A DNA stretch of 40,648 nt from Microvirga sp. 3-52. Its GTDB lineage: Bacteria; Pseudomonadota; Alphaproteobacteria; Rhizobiales; Beijerinckiaceae. Positions 31,998 through 40,522 of the stretch are shown piece after piece. How positions within the stretch are numbered: the stretch's first letter is position 1; the number at the start of each line of letters is the position of its first letter. Below the pieces are notes generated by a model. That model was given only the letters and a program-made list of their open reading frames with translations. It had not been told where the DNA came from and ran no database searches. The DNA is taken from positions 4,169-44,816 of the forward strand of contig NZ_JAHAMK010000036.1 in the NCBI RefSeq assembly GCF_018383585.1. The letters run 5' to 3'. A program made the translations under genes and the position numbers.

Positions 31998-32339
31998 TCA
32001 CTCCGGCTCCCCTCGACAACGCCTCCTCCAACTGACGATGCCTTCGTTGTGCCGGTCGGAAAGCAATCCAGAGATGTTCCTGAGTTCCCAGTGGAGGGAC
32101 GAGATCGCCCTTCGGATGTCGCTCCCCGGGGGAAGGGCCGCCGCCTCGACGGCGTCCTCCAGTTCGGAGAGAGATGCGACTGCCTTCTCGGCCCAAATTC
32201 GTGTCTGAGACACTTGGGCCGCAGTTGCAGCCTGACGATCCCGGCGCCGAACTGAACGTTCCGCAGGCGACATCGCTTTCTTCCCGTTCTTCGGCGGACG
32301 GCCGCGACGCGGCCTGGACACTTTGGGCTTGGAAGCCAT
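31998..32339 (-). CDS. Small basic hypothetical protein upstream of rep
   Basis: A 113-residue protein from ATG 32339. The N-terminal 'MASKPKVSRPRRGRPPKNGK' then 'MSPAERSVRRRDRQ' is an AT-hook-like 'RGRP' plus a basic helix, a pattern common in small plasmid and phage DNA-binding proteins. The rest is two amphipathic helices ('ASLSELEDAVEAAALPP', 'RRAISSLHWELRNISGLL'). It precedes rep on the same strand and may control replication (inference). The frame is open upstream to 32519 but runs through the hairpin cluster with unnatural composition. Confidence 0.6.
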   Translation of the reverse strand: MASKPKVSRPRRGRPPKNGKKAMSPAERSVRRRDRQAATAAQVSQTRIWAEKAVASLSELEDAVEAAALPPGSDIRRAISSLHWELRNISGLLSDRHNEGIVSWRRRCRGEPE

Positions 32340-32413
32340 ACAGAGCTCACTTTTTGTAGCGCACGAAAATGCCGAGTGGGCGTCCTCCTTGCAAGAGAGA
32401 GGTGTCTGGTCCC

Positions 32414-32515
32414 CCGGACCAAGAGGTCCGGCTCCGGCCCCCAAGGGCCTCACGCCCCTCGCAGGGGCGACCTGGATATGCCCGGGTCGTGCTAGCCAAG
32501 GCCAGCACGACCCGG
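32414..32515. other. Cluster of three perfect inverted repeats, candidate replication origin
   Basis: CCGGACC/GGTCCGG (32414-32420, 32425-32431), GCCCCT/AGGGGC (32454-32459, 32463-32468) and a 12-base-pair stem (32482-32493 with 32504-32515, CCGGGTCGTGCT against AGCACGACCCGG). All lie in a gene-free 357-base gap (32340-32696) upstream of the rep region. Such structure fits a double- or single-strand origin of a rolling-circle element, or a structured RNA. I saw no known Rep nick consensus. Confidence 0.5.
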
Positions 32516-32696
32516 ACACGTTGTCCTACAAGCCAACGGATTTCGCCATGGGCTTTCGGTATTCCGAGCTGGTACCTGTTACATGCTCCGCCGCTCAGGA
32601 TGGCGGCACATCGAGAGGTATGATACGCAGCGTCCTCAAACGTCGCTTCCGCTGGCTGGAAGATCTCTCCCAATACCGCATAGAGCAACGGATAGT

Positions 32697-33431
32697 ATGT
32701 CCGATTATATTTTTTCGTCCGCTGAGAAATGGGCAATATATAAGGTCCATGGAGAGCGATGTTACTTGTGTCGCAAGCCTGTTGATCTGAGATCAATGCA
32801 GGTTGATCACATCATTCCCGAATACCTTTTGTCGCGTCCCAGCGAATTGGTCGGGCATTTGATCAGTTATGGATTACCGTCTGATTTCGACCTGAATTCC
32901 TACGAGAACTGGATGCCATCATGCAGTTCGTGCAACAACAAGAAGAGGTCTACCCTTTTCGAGGCCACCCCTATCTTCCAAATCGTCTTGCAAGAGGCGA
33001 GAGCCAAAGCCGACAAGTGTAGGAAGGCCGCAACCCAGGCCATCTCGGATGCTGCATTGGCAAAAGCGTTGAATGTCGTGGAACGATCGGTCGCGGACGA
33101 ATCCTTGAATTTGGTGGATTTGGAGCCTCTGATCGTTGCGTTCGCCAAGGCACGGCCCGATGCCCTGAGGGCGCTCAGGGATCGCGTCAGCTCTCACATC
33201 ATCGAGTTCAAAACCTTTGGCACGGCCGACCCAGAGTTCCGCATTACGCCATTCTTCAAGGTTCTCTACACTTCCGGAGCGATCAGAGTCGTTCAGACTC
33301 CATTAGGGACAGGCTACGTCCCGACTGAGGAGAAGCCGCATAGTAGCTTCTACTGTGGTCACTGCGGCTCGAAAGGTCCTTGGAACGGTGCGCGATGTCT
33401 CTCCTGTGGAATGCTCGACGATGGTGACTAG
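32697..33431 (+). CDS. HNH endonuclease with C-terminal zinc ribbon
   Basis: A 244-residue protein. The HNH finger is 'CYLCRKPVDLRSMQVDHIIPEYLL' with later 'NWMPSCSSCNNKKRSTLF': two C-x-x-C knuckles, the Asp-His pair and the Asn, all the expected positions. A helical middle follows, and a C-terminal zinc ribbon ('FYCGHCGSKGPWNGARCLSCG') may bind DNA or RNA. I chose ATG 32697 with AACGGA upstream, since the frame before it lacks natural composition. It lies alone on the plus strand, convergent with the integrase. A defence or DNA-processing role is likely; no partner is seen. Confidence 0.82.
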   Translation: MSDYIFSSAEKWAIYKVHGERCYLCRKPVDLRSMQVDHIIPEYLLSRPSELVGHLISYGLPSDFDLNSYENWMPSCSSCNNKKRSTLFEATPIFQIVLQEARAKADKCRKAATQAISDAALAKALNVVERSVADESLNLVDLEPLIVAFAKARPDALRALRDRVSSHIIEFKTFGTADPEFRITPFFKVLYTSGAIRVVQTPLGTGYVPTEEKPHSSFYCGHCGSKGPWNGARCLSCGMLDDGD

Positions 33432-33529
33432 GGTTTTGACACCGGGGAATAGCCAGTCAGAGGCATGCCGAGAGATCCGCCGGTCGGTGCCATGAGAACG
33501 CTTCTCAAGGCACCGCCCCGTGACGGTCC

Positions 33530-34618
33530 TCACGCTGCGACTTGATGTTGGAAGTACGACGAGCTTTCCCCGAAAAGCTTGAGGCGCCGTTCCTCCCGGG
33601 TTGGATTCAGGTACCGCATGAGCATTGCCGGAGTCTTATGTCCCGACTGGGACATCATCGTCTTGATGTCGACGCCACGGGCGGCCATTCTTGAAAGCGC
33701 CTCATGGCGAAGGTCGTGAATACGAAAACCGGATACCTTTGCCGTAGCGCGTGCCAACTTCCATCGGTAGTCCACTACCCCCTGACCAGGGAAAAGCAGT
33801 TCATCATCGTCCAAGCCCCGTATGTGGTCACAGAGGTCAGTCCAAGCTTGGTCCGATAGGAGGACCTCGCGGGTCGTGCCATTCTTCGTATCCGGCAGGA
33901 GAAGACTCCTTTCGCCATTGCGGACGGTGGCCACGGTGAGGCCAAGTGCTTCGCCTAGGCGCATTCCCGTGTCCAACAGGACGCGCCAAAGAGCGAGCAT
34001 TCCTTCCCCATCTCCTCCTTCGGTCAGAGCCTTCTCGAGGCGGCTTTGTTCATCGCCGACAAGGCGCCGTTCGCGCCCAGGTCGTGCCTTGGGAAGAACG
34101 CCCTTCCGTTGGCTCAGCAAATCTCGGACTGGGTTTTCGAGATCATAGCCCCAATCGGATTTGGCGTACCCGAACACCGCCGACAGCGTGTTGATCTCAT
34201 TCCGGATCGTCTGCGGTGCCTTTTTGGCCCGCACCCGCTCGTCTCGATAGGTTGCGATATCGGACCGAGCGATCGTGCGCGTGGGCCGGTCTGCCAGTTC
34301 ATGGCGCATCCAACGCTCCAGGAGAGTGGCTTCCTTGGCAGCGCCCTTCTTCGTCGGCGTAACCGTATCCTTGTACCGCTGGATGGTGTCCCGAAGCGGC
34401 CGGTCCTCGCATCTGCCCGACGTTTTCCGATCTTCCAAGCGCGGATCGCGCCACGTTCCCAGCTTGATCCCGGTCTCGATACCGTCGGCCCATGTCTGGG
34501 CCTCGCGCTTCTTCGGAAATGTCTCCGAGATCGACCTCGCGGCGACTGGACCTTGAAATTCAGCAGGGATTCGAACCGTAACGGTCCATCGCCCTTTATG
34601 CGGCCGAAAGCTTGCCAT
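33530..34618 (-). CDS. int: Tyrosine recombinase (site-specific integrase)
   Basis: A 362-residue integrase. The N-terminal arm-binding part 'SFRPHKGRWTVTVRIP' is typical, a SAM-like core-binding domain follows, then the catalytic domain with Arg ('DTGMRLGEALGL'), His-x-x-Arg ('FRIHDLRHEALSRMA'), His ('SQSGHKTPAML') and the Tyr nucleophile ('MRYLNPTREER'). All catalytic residues are present. ATG 34618 follows AGGGG at 9-10 bases; the frame runs 19 codons further upstream. The gene starts 80 bases from the right attachment repeat. Its start codon overlaps a CATGTTG motif also found at the left end, so the protein may control its own gene (inference). Confidence 0.94.
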   Translation of the reverse strand: MASFRPHKGRWTVTVRIPAEFQGPVAARSISETFPKKREAQTWADGIETGIKLGTWRDPRLEDRKTSGRCEDRPLRDTIQRYKDTVTPTKKGAAKEATLLERWMRHELADRPTRTIARSDIATYRDERVRAKKAPQTIRNEINTLSAVFGYAKSDWGYDLENPVRDLLSQRKGVLPKARPGRERRLVGDEQSRLEKALTEGGDGEGMLALWRVLLDTGMRLGEALGLTVATVRNGERSLLLPDTKNGTTREVLLSDQAWTDLCDHIRGLDDDELLFPGQGVVDYRWKLARATAKVSGFRIHDLRHEALSRMAARGVDIKTMMSQSGHKTPAMLMRYLNPTREERRLKLFGESSSYFQHQVAA

Positions 34619-34658
34619 GTTGATGCTGCCCCTTTTCTGGCAACATATAGACAACATG
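34616..34658. promoter_or_regulatory. Right-end CATGTTG/ACAACATG inverted motifs (possible integrase arm sites)
   Basis: CATGTTG (34616-34622) and ACAACATG (34651-34658) match the left-end pair at 20508-20534. They lie between the integrase start and attR, where arm-type sites are expected. Confidence 0.4.
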
Positions 34659-34698
34659 AGCTCGAACGCAGTCAATTCCCTTTGTAAGTTAAGCCTTT

Positions 34699-34766
34699 GG
34701 CAGCGGTCTTGAAAACCGCCGTGGGTGCAAGCCCACCGTGGGTTCGAATCCCACCCCCTCCGCCAT
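34699..34766 (+). repeat. Right attachment repeat (attR), partial tRNA-Ser copy
   Basis: Identical over 68 bases to 20358-20425. The sequence before it (TAAGCCTTT) is not a tRNA 5' half, so this is not a second tRNA gene. On excision it would rejoin with the left copy. Confidence 0.95.
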
Positions 34767-35258
34767 CCCCCGCAGCTAAGTCACTGAAACAGAGTTCAAA
34801 TTTTTATTGTTAAGGCGGCCACCTCGCCGGCCTTCCCATCTGCAGCGACAACATCTGCTTTCGACGGTTGTGAAAATGTGCGCCGGGTCGCACGTCACAG
34901 CGCCGTGCCGGCCGCATTGCGCTCGCCTAGAGTGCCCCGCTGATTCGCATGGCAAAGACCGGGGCGCTATGGCAGCCATTCTGCGCAATTCCTCGCGGCT
35001 CGACGGCTGCTCGGCCTCATTGTTGGTCTGACATTGTGGGGCTCCGAGGCTGAAGCTCAACCTTGGCGGGGCAAGGGGGCGAGGTTAGATCCCCGCCGGC
35101 AGAACTGGATGAACAGGTGCGCTTTCAACATCTGAGCCATCGCGCCGGACGTCCGGGAGATCTCCTCAGACCGTCGCTGTTATATGCTTATCAGAGATAA
35201 GGAAATGAATGATCGTAACAAGCTGCAAGGGTAGCACTCGGTGACAGCCGCGGTGCCC
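34767..35258. other. Gene-poor segment after attR with a remnant of a secreted-protein frame
   Basis: No intact gene. A frame at 34944-35135 without a start codon reads like a signal peptide and short mature end ('FLAARRLLGLIVGLTLWGSE', then 'AEAQPWRGKGARLDPRRQNW'), ending in a stop. It may be a decayed gene of the original tRNA flank. Confidence 0.35.
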
Positions 35259-36275
35259 TTAACGGGAGAATGTAAACGTCACCCTGCTGCACGGAAAGCC
35301 GGACACACGAGCACGCTGGCGATAGCGCACAGAGCTTTCCCACCCATCGGAAAATTGATCGTCCTTGCGTTCTTGGCAGCCCAACACGAACCGACCAGTC
35401 GGATGGCGCATATAAAAATCGTGCATCAACGACATGTTCAGAAGCCAGCCAGCTCCGTTGGATTCAATCGTCCCACCCTCAAAGTAGTAGCTTGCATTGC
35501 CTACCTCGACGCCACTGAAGCTCGCGACTACATGCCGGTTCTTAGACAGTATGGCCGAGAAAGCTTTGTTTTTTGTAAGTAAAATTCTGATAAAATAGTA
35601 TGATGGATTCAATAGAAGTAGAAAATGTAAAAATCTGGGCTTTCTCAGTTTGTGTAGCTTCCGTCTCAACATCATGAATTTTGCGTAGTACACCTTGTGA
35701 AAAAGTGCAGCCGACGTTATCCCATATTTTATTTCTATTTTAAACGGTTCCAACTCATCCTTTGCTTTCTTTACGCTCCGCTTGATATTTGTGCTTATCG
35801 CCTTCTGATAGTCCTCCCAAGAGTTCCAGCGGGCGAAATCTACCGCTTCTGTCATGTATCTTTGCACGTCTGTGACCGTCACGCCGGCTAACGTGGATAA
35901 GCAATGTTCCCGAGGCGGTTCGAAGCTCCAATCCGAACCGTAAACATACTGCCCGGGTCCCAATTCGTTCAGTGCCATTTCCATGCATGTCGGCCAGGCA
36001 TCATGGTACTCGGGAAGAAGATGCAGTCCACCGGCAAAGATTCTCTTGTTCAGCCCGAATCCCACAGCGAACTGACCAATTTTTGTCGAGTGCTCTGTTT
36101 GGCAATGCAAAATATTATATGTGTAGATTCGAAACGGTATGTGACTCCGAATTTGTCGAAACCTAATCCATCCGCTCAATTCCATATGAGATGCATTACA
36201 TTTGATCGCAAATGCGTCCCAATCAGAAGGTGAGTTCTTCACACGCTCGACTTTGATAGTCCTAATTTCTTTCAT
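35259..36275 (-). CDS. FemAB/GNAT-like acyltransferase family protein
   Basis: A 338-residue protein of visibly lower GC than its neighbours. The C-terminal half resembles FemAB-like GNAT domains: basic 'NIKRSVKKAKDELEPFKIEI', then 'HVVASFSGVEVGNASYYFEGG', 'ESNGAGWLLNMSLMHDFYMR' and a closing Phe/Arg-rich strand. Such proteins transfer an acyl or aminoacyl group to sugars or peptides, often in polysaccharide modification; the substrate here is unknown. ATG 36275 has only a weak GGA upstream. It lies alone, and base composition suggests transfer. Confidence 0.65.
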   Translation of the reverse strand: MKEIRTIKVERVKNSPSDWDAFAIKCNASHMELSGWIRFRQIRSHIPFRIYTYNILHCQTEHSTKIGQFAVGFGLNKRIFAGGLHLLPEYHDAWPTCMEMALNELGPGQYVYGSDWSFEPPREHCLSTLAGVTVTDVQRYMTEAVDFARWNSWEDYQKAISTNIKRSVKKAKDELEPFKIEIKYGITSAALFHKVYYAKFMMLRRKLHKLRKPRFLHFLLLLNPSYYFIRILLTKNKAFSAILSKNRHVVASFSGVEVGNASYYFEGGTIESNGAGWLLNMSLMHDFYMRHPTGRFVLGCQERKDDQFSDGWESSVRYRQRARVSGFPCSRVTFTFSR

Positions 36276-37112
36276 GCAAAATCCAGATCTATTGATGACC
36301 TTCCAATAGTGGCACTTTACCCGGCCCCTGAACTCAAGTCACGACGTGTTTCCATCTCTCCAGTTCTATGTTGTGTCTCTTTAGTCATAAGCTGAATGAG
36401 CGACTGTGCGGACTGAATCCACAGCTTGCCTTCTTCAGATCTCAGTGTCGGACAGTTCAAGTATTTTTGCCGAGAAAGGACCATCTGCTAGAGATTGCCG
36501 ACGTTGCGAACGTCAACTGGATGGCACGCAACGCGACAAGAATGGCAACTCGATCGAATGGCTGTCGAAGGCAAAAGCACATCCAGCGCTCCCGTACCAG
36601 CATTGGGACGTGCAAATGGATCATCGACAGCGGACCTTCGGGCGAACGAAGAGGAAAAGACCTGGTTGGAGAGGCTGCCGCGCGAGGCGTGAATGGAAGT
36701 GGAGCAGATCAGGCCGAATGATGATGCAAGGATTGATCGGCGTTCATGAGGCGGTGCGGGGCATGCGCGCTCGATGTCCCACCCGACTAGTCGCAGTCAT
36801 CATAGTGCCAGTTGGAACCTGGAGCGCGGTATGGTGGCCCATCCATTCGGCCCATCTCCAAAAAGCTGCTAAAAAGCCGTCGTATTCCGGTCAGGGGGAT
36901 AGCAGCTGGTTGCGCGCTCGGTCGAAGCAAGTGGGTCATGGCGAGCCCTCCATATATGATCTTCCCAGCTGGGTTAGCCTCTACTTGAATACGCAAACTC
37001 GCAACCGAGCCATATGGGGTACCCCGTGCGGTATCCTGGTCCAAGACGTCGATATGAACCAGGGAGAGGGGTACGGTAAGATCAATGCAGGGCGGCAGAT
37101 TAAGGGAAGCGT
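36276..37112. other. Gene-free segment
   Basis: About 840 bases with no supportable gene. Open frames on both strands have unnatural composition (Arg/Trp/Ser-rich) and no ribosome sites. It may be decayed foreign DNA between the acyltransferase and RTX genes. Confidence 0.5.
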
Positions 37113-38009
37113 CTAGACGATGTTCCAGTAATTCATCGCCGCTGCTGTTCCGGCTTGGGCAATAACAATGCCAATCTCAAACGTGCCGTCTAGATCCTGG
37201 TCCGAGAAGACATAGCCCCTGTTTATGCCCGGGTTGTAGAGGAATGCATGGGTGATTGTCGCACTGTCAAAGAAGCTCTCGGCGCTCGTAAGGGCAGCTT
37301 CTACAGTCGTTGCACTGGTGGCAGCCTCACCATAGTTCGAGGCAGTTCCGTCGATACTTAGGTCAATTCGGTCAGCTGCCGCGCTCCAATCGGCTATCGT
37401 GCTGACCAGCGCAGAGGTCGTTCCAGACGAATACAGCCCGAAGCTGAAGGTATCGGCCCCGCTTCCGCCAATCATCCAGTCTGTTCCAAGCGCGCTACCC
37501 AAGGTGTCATTGCCGTCTCCTCCGTCCAGGGTGTTATTTCCGTCCCCGCCATCCAGCCTGTCGTTTCCTGCCGAGCCATACAGGTGATCATTGCCGCTCG
37601 ATCCGGCGACGGTATCGTTACCGGTTCCACCGATGACGATGTCATTGCCTACATTGCCATTCAGGAAGTCATCACCGCCGGCGCCCATCAGAGTATCATT
37701 GCCATACCCCCCGGACAGGTTATTTGCCTTACGGTCACCCCTCAGCATGTCATCCGAGAATGAGCCGACAACGTTCTCAATCCCGAAGAGATGGTCCGAG
37801 CCCTGGCCAACAGCCGTTTTGCGGGCGAGGTCAACTGTCACGGCCGCGTCAGACGAAAAGTAAGTCGTGTCGATGCCCACCCCGCCGTATAAGATGTCGC
37901 TTCCATCTCCTCCATCCAGCCAGTCGTTGCCGGCCCCACTGTCGAGTATGTCAGAGAGAGCCGTTCCGATGATTGTGTCGCTGTCACGTGTTCCAATGAT
38001 GAATGCCAT
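37113..38009 (-). CDS. RTX-type calcium-binding protein
   Basis: A 298-residue protein with no signal peptide. Residues 5-195 are hemolysin-type nonapeptides (GGxGxDxLx), for example 'GGDGSDILYGG', 'GGYGNDTLMGAGGDDFLNG', 'GNDRLDGGDGNNTLDGGDGN', interrupted by one non-repeat insert (residues about 45-90). 'GGSGADTFSF' marks the usual end of the repeats. The last 90 residues form a C-terminal domain that probably holds a type I export signal. Calcium folds the repeats outside the cell. ATG 38009 follows AGAGG. There are no exporter genes beside it; the one at 6399-11724 is far away, so use of it is uncertain. It has no enzyme domain. Confidence 0.88.
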   Translation of the reverse strand: MAFIIGTRDSDTIIGTALSDILDSGAGNDWLDGGDGSDILYGGVGIDTTYFSSDAAVTVDLARKTAVGQGSDHLFGIENVVGSFSDDMLRGDRKANNLSGGYGNDTLMGAGGDDFLNGNVGNDIVIGGTGNDTVAGSSGNDHLYGSAGNDRLDGGDGNNTLDGGDGNDTLGSALGTDWMIGGSGADTFSFGLYSSGTTSALVSTIADWSAAADRIDLSIDGTASNYGEAATSATTVEAALTSAESFFDSATITHAFLYNPGINRGYVFSDQDLDGTFEIGIVIAQAGTAAAMNYWNIV

Positions 38010-38715
38010 TGCTTGCCTCTTTAAATTCCAGCCGGCAGTAATCTTTAGTCAGCAGATCCGTGCGCTAAAACCTTTTATATTACTTGATCATTAGTATGTA
38101 TGCCATAGTAAAACCGTGCGCTTAGCGCCGACAAATGATAATATTCATCAGTCATATTCTGCTAAATGCTTGAACAAACGTAGCTGGAATTCAGAGATTC
38201 GGACAGACATTCAGAAGAGGTATTTTCACTAGCTGCCAATGCATCTGGACTATTGACGGAATATTTAGATGGGATCTCCGCTTTTTTGCCTCAAATTATA
38301 GGTTCGGCAGGATCAGAAGAGTTCGACCATTTCGCCGGTCTCAAGAAGGGAGATGCCGCTGCCTCGCAGGAGAATGTCCCTTTGCATTCTGAAGCAGAAC
38401 TGAGCCGAAGAGCGATGTCAGGTTTGCTGGGAAACAGCCTGAACCACACAGAGCCCTGCCAAGACGTGACGTTGCTCAGATGGTGAATTTGTGAAGCCTC
38501 CAATCATGGGGACCGCACAGCATCCTCTCGCGTGTGATCTGTTACCAACCCTGACACGAGCATCGAACTCCATCTCGAAACCCTTGTCAGACAGCCTTTC
38601 ATAAGACCGACACACATTCACGCTCGACGGTTTGGCGTAGAAATCATGCGCATATGGCTCGAGGATGCGTCAAATCGCGAACGCCATAGCTGGACGAGCT
38701 AAGGCGTGTGGACAA
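38010..38715. other. Gene-free, partly AT-rich segment
   Basis: About 700 bases. 38020-38270 is AT-rich and likely holds the RTX gene promoter. From about 38300 to 38700, short frames on both strands have no recognised family. No intact gene is supported. Confidence 0.45.
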
Positions 38716-39466
38716 TCATTTGAGAGCCGTGAAGCGGGCGGCGAGAAAGATCATGGCCTCAAAGCTCTGATCGGTCTTGTCATAGCGCGTGGCGATGCGG
38801 CGGAACTGCTTCAAGTCACAGAAGAAGTTCTCGACCAGGTGACGCCAGCGGTACATGGCGAAGTCACACGCAATCTGGCGCGCGCGATTGGCCTTGGACG
38901 GGATAACCGCGGTCGCACCACGGGCATCGAGCTCCTGGCGCAGCACATCGGTGTCGAAGCCCTTGTCAGCGATCAGAGCGCTAATCTCGAGCCCCTCGAG
39001 CAAGGGATCGGCTCCAACGCTGTCATGACGCTGGCCCGGCAGAAGCAGGAAGTCCGCCAGATTGCCAAGCGCATCCACCAGGGCCACGATCCTGGTCGTC
39101 AGGCCGCCACGCGAGCGCCCGATGGCCTGACCACAAGTCCCCCTTTAGCGCCCGTCCCGTGCTGGTGGACGCGGATGATCGTGCCATCGATGAGCGCGTA
39201 CTCGAAATCGGGATCACCGGATAGAAGTTGGAAGAGCCGCTCGAAGATCCCGGCCTGGGCCCAGCGGCGAAAGCGCCGGAACGCGCTGTTCCAGGAGCCA
39301 AACGCCTCGGGCAGGTCGCGCCAGGGTGCCCCGGTGCGCACCATCCACAACACCGCCTCCAGAAACAGCCGATTGTCCGAGCCTGTGCGACCCGGATCGC
39401 CGGCCTTCCCAGGAGCAATGGCGCGACACGCTCCCACTGTTCGTCCTTAAGCACCAACCGATTCAA
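38716..39466 (-). pseudogene. IS5-family transposase, frameshifted
   Basis: The protein is split over three frames. It starts 'MNRLVLKDEQWERVAPLLLG' (from 39466), continues in another frame as 'KAGDPGRTGSDNRLFLEAVL' to 'IDGTIIRVHQHGTGAKGG' (to about 39140), then in a third as 'ALVDALGNLADFLLLPGQRH' to 'AMIFLAARFTALK'. The DDE residues are in 'ALIDGT', 'IADKGFD' and 'RWRHLVENFFCDLKQ'. The second change falls at AAAGGGGG, a likely programmed -1 slip as in IS427-type elements. The first, in CTCCTGGGAAGG, looks like a one-base loss and should inactivate it. Terminal inverted repeats could not be paired. Confidence 0.8.
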
Positions 39467-39649
39467 AGCTGACCTCCAGTTTGCAGCCTCGAATCAAACT
39501 TTCTCTACGGCGGGAATCCCAAAGGCACCTGAATGTCCACATGCCTTAGCACAGCATTGAGCGGTGTTCAGGAACTCCACAACTCTGAGCTGCCGGGGGG
39601 AATCCTCCGGCATTGGGCAGCAAAGTCCACCAACTGTCTGCCACCCCTC

Positions 39650-40474
39650 TCACGTCGCGCCATCGAGATCCTCGATCATGGCCGCGAAACCGTGAACACC
39701 CTCCCGCGGCCAAAGATGTCCGACGCCTGGTACTTCCATGTGCCGGGCATGAGGAATGCACCGTGCGGCCGCGCGTGATGGAATGGCGAAGACGGGTCGC
39801 GTTAGACTACCGTGGGCGATCGAGACGGGCATCCTCAATGCCGCAAGATCCTCGCAGGTGATCTTCGGTGGCGTCTCCTGAGCCATCAGGCGCGGCAGTG
39901 AGTGAAGGTTGTCGCGAACGATGGTCCGGTATTCCGGACTTTGGCGGTCTAAATAGCCGTCTCCTCCGGAGCCGTCGATCATCAGGCAAGCGGCTTCTTC
40001 CAGATCACCATTGTTTACGGCGGTAGCAATCTGTCCGTAGATAGCCTGGGCATCCCGCCCGAAGGCGGACAGTTCCACCGGATCGGTTACATAGCTCGGC
40101 ACGCCCGGTTCGTAGACCATCACACGTCGGAACAGGTCCGGCCGCCGCAGCGCGGCCTGGAAGGCGACATGACCGGAATAGGACCAAGCGACGAGGTACA
40201 CTGGGGCGAGGCCGAGAGCCTCCACGAACGCAGTGAGGTCCTCGGCGTGCGTGGTGACGCCGAACCGGGGGCCGTCATCGCGCCAGGGCGTGAGGCCGAA
40301 GTACCGCTGCGTGTAACCGATGCAGCGGTAGCGGGGTGACAAGGCCTCGCAATGTCCTTGCCAGATCCTGAGGTCACCGAGCGCTCCGTGCAGGAACAGG
40401 ATCGGCCGACCATTCCCAACATCGAAGTATTCGAATACATCGCCGTTCAGGGCGACGCGACGGAGTTCATTCAT
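39650..40474 (-). CDS. Alpha/beta-fold hydrolase
   Basis: A 274-residue protein. The oxyanion region is 'PILFLHGALGDLRIW'. The nucleophile elbow is 'LVAWSYSGHVAF', with Ser in an A-W-S-Y-S context rather than strict G-x-S-x-G. The family arginine-rich strand is 'RVMVYEPGVPSYV' and the catalytic His is in 'EVPGVGHLWPREG'. It is a cytoplasmic esterase, epoxide hydrolase or C-C hydrolase-like enzyme; the substrate cannot be told. ATG 40474 follows AAGGAG at good distance. It is flanked by transposase remnants on both sides, so it may have moved with them. Confidence 0.85.
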   Translation of the reverse strand: MNELRRVALNGDVFEYFDVGNGRPILFLHGALGDLRIWQGHCEALSPRYRCIGYTQRYFGLTPWRDDGPRFGVTTHAEDLTAFVEALGLAPVYLVAWSYSGHVAFQAALRRPDLFRRVMVYEPGVPSYVTDPVELSAFGRDAQAIYGQIATAVNNGDLEEAACLMIDGSGGDGYLDRQSPEYRTIVRDNLHSLPRLMAQETPPKITCEDLAALRMPVSIAHGSLTRPVFAIPSRAAARCIPHARHMEVPGVGHLWPREGVHGFAAMIEDLDGAT

Positions 40475-40522
40475 GGCGGCTCCTTATGGATTTCTGTCTG
40501 ATCGCCTAAAGCGCTTTTGGTC

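Larger units (their letters stand above)
20358..34766. mobile_element. Integrated mobilisable element with plasmid-type replication gene, in tRNA-Ser
   Basis: Bounded by 68-base perfect direct repeats, with a tyrosine integrase adjacent to the right repeat. One unit length (repeat start to repeat start) is 14,341 bases. It contains a HUH Rep, a MobC-like protein, a relaxase, a candidate oriT, two HNH proteins, a Mrr-like nuclease and secreted cargo proteins. No conjugative pilus or coupling protein gene is present, so transfer would need a helper; this fits an integrative mobilisable element (integrated plasmid). Confidence 0.92.

Noticed and set aside
30508..32208. Long plus-strand open frame opposite rep
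   Set aside because: Composition is unnatural and the minus strand carries clear HUH motifs; it is a shadow of rep in GC-rich DNA.
34699..34766. Second tRNA-Ser gene
   Set aside because: Only the 3' part is present; the 5' acceptor and D arm are missing, so it is the right attachment repeat.
36558..36692. Possible 44-residue gene
   Set aside because: Composition is tolerable but no ribosome site is present and it has no recognisable neighbour or family.
36406..37116. 236-codon plus-strand open frame
   Set aside because: No ribosome site, random-looking composition rich in Arg, Trp and Ser, no family resemblance.
38253..38621. Short open frames on both strands near 38.3-38.6 kb
   Set aside because: None has a ribosome site or known family; they may be remnants of an insertion but cannot be assigned.
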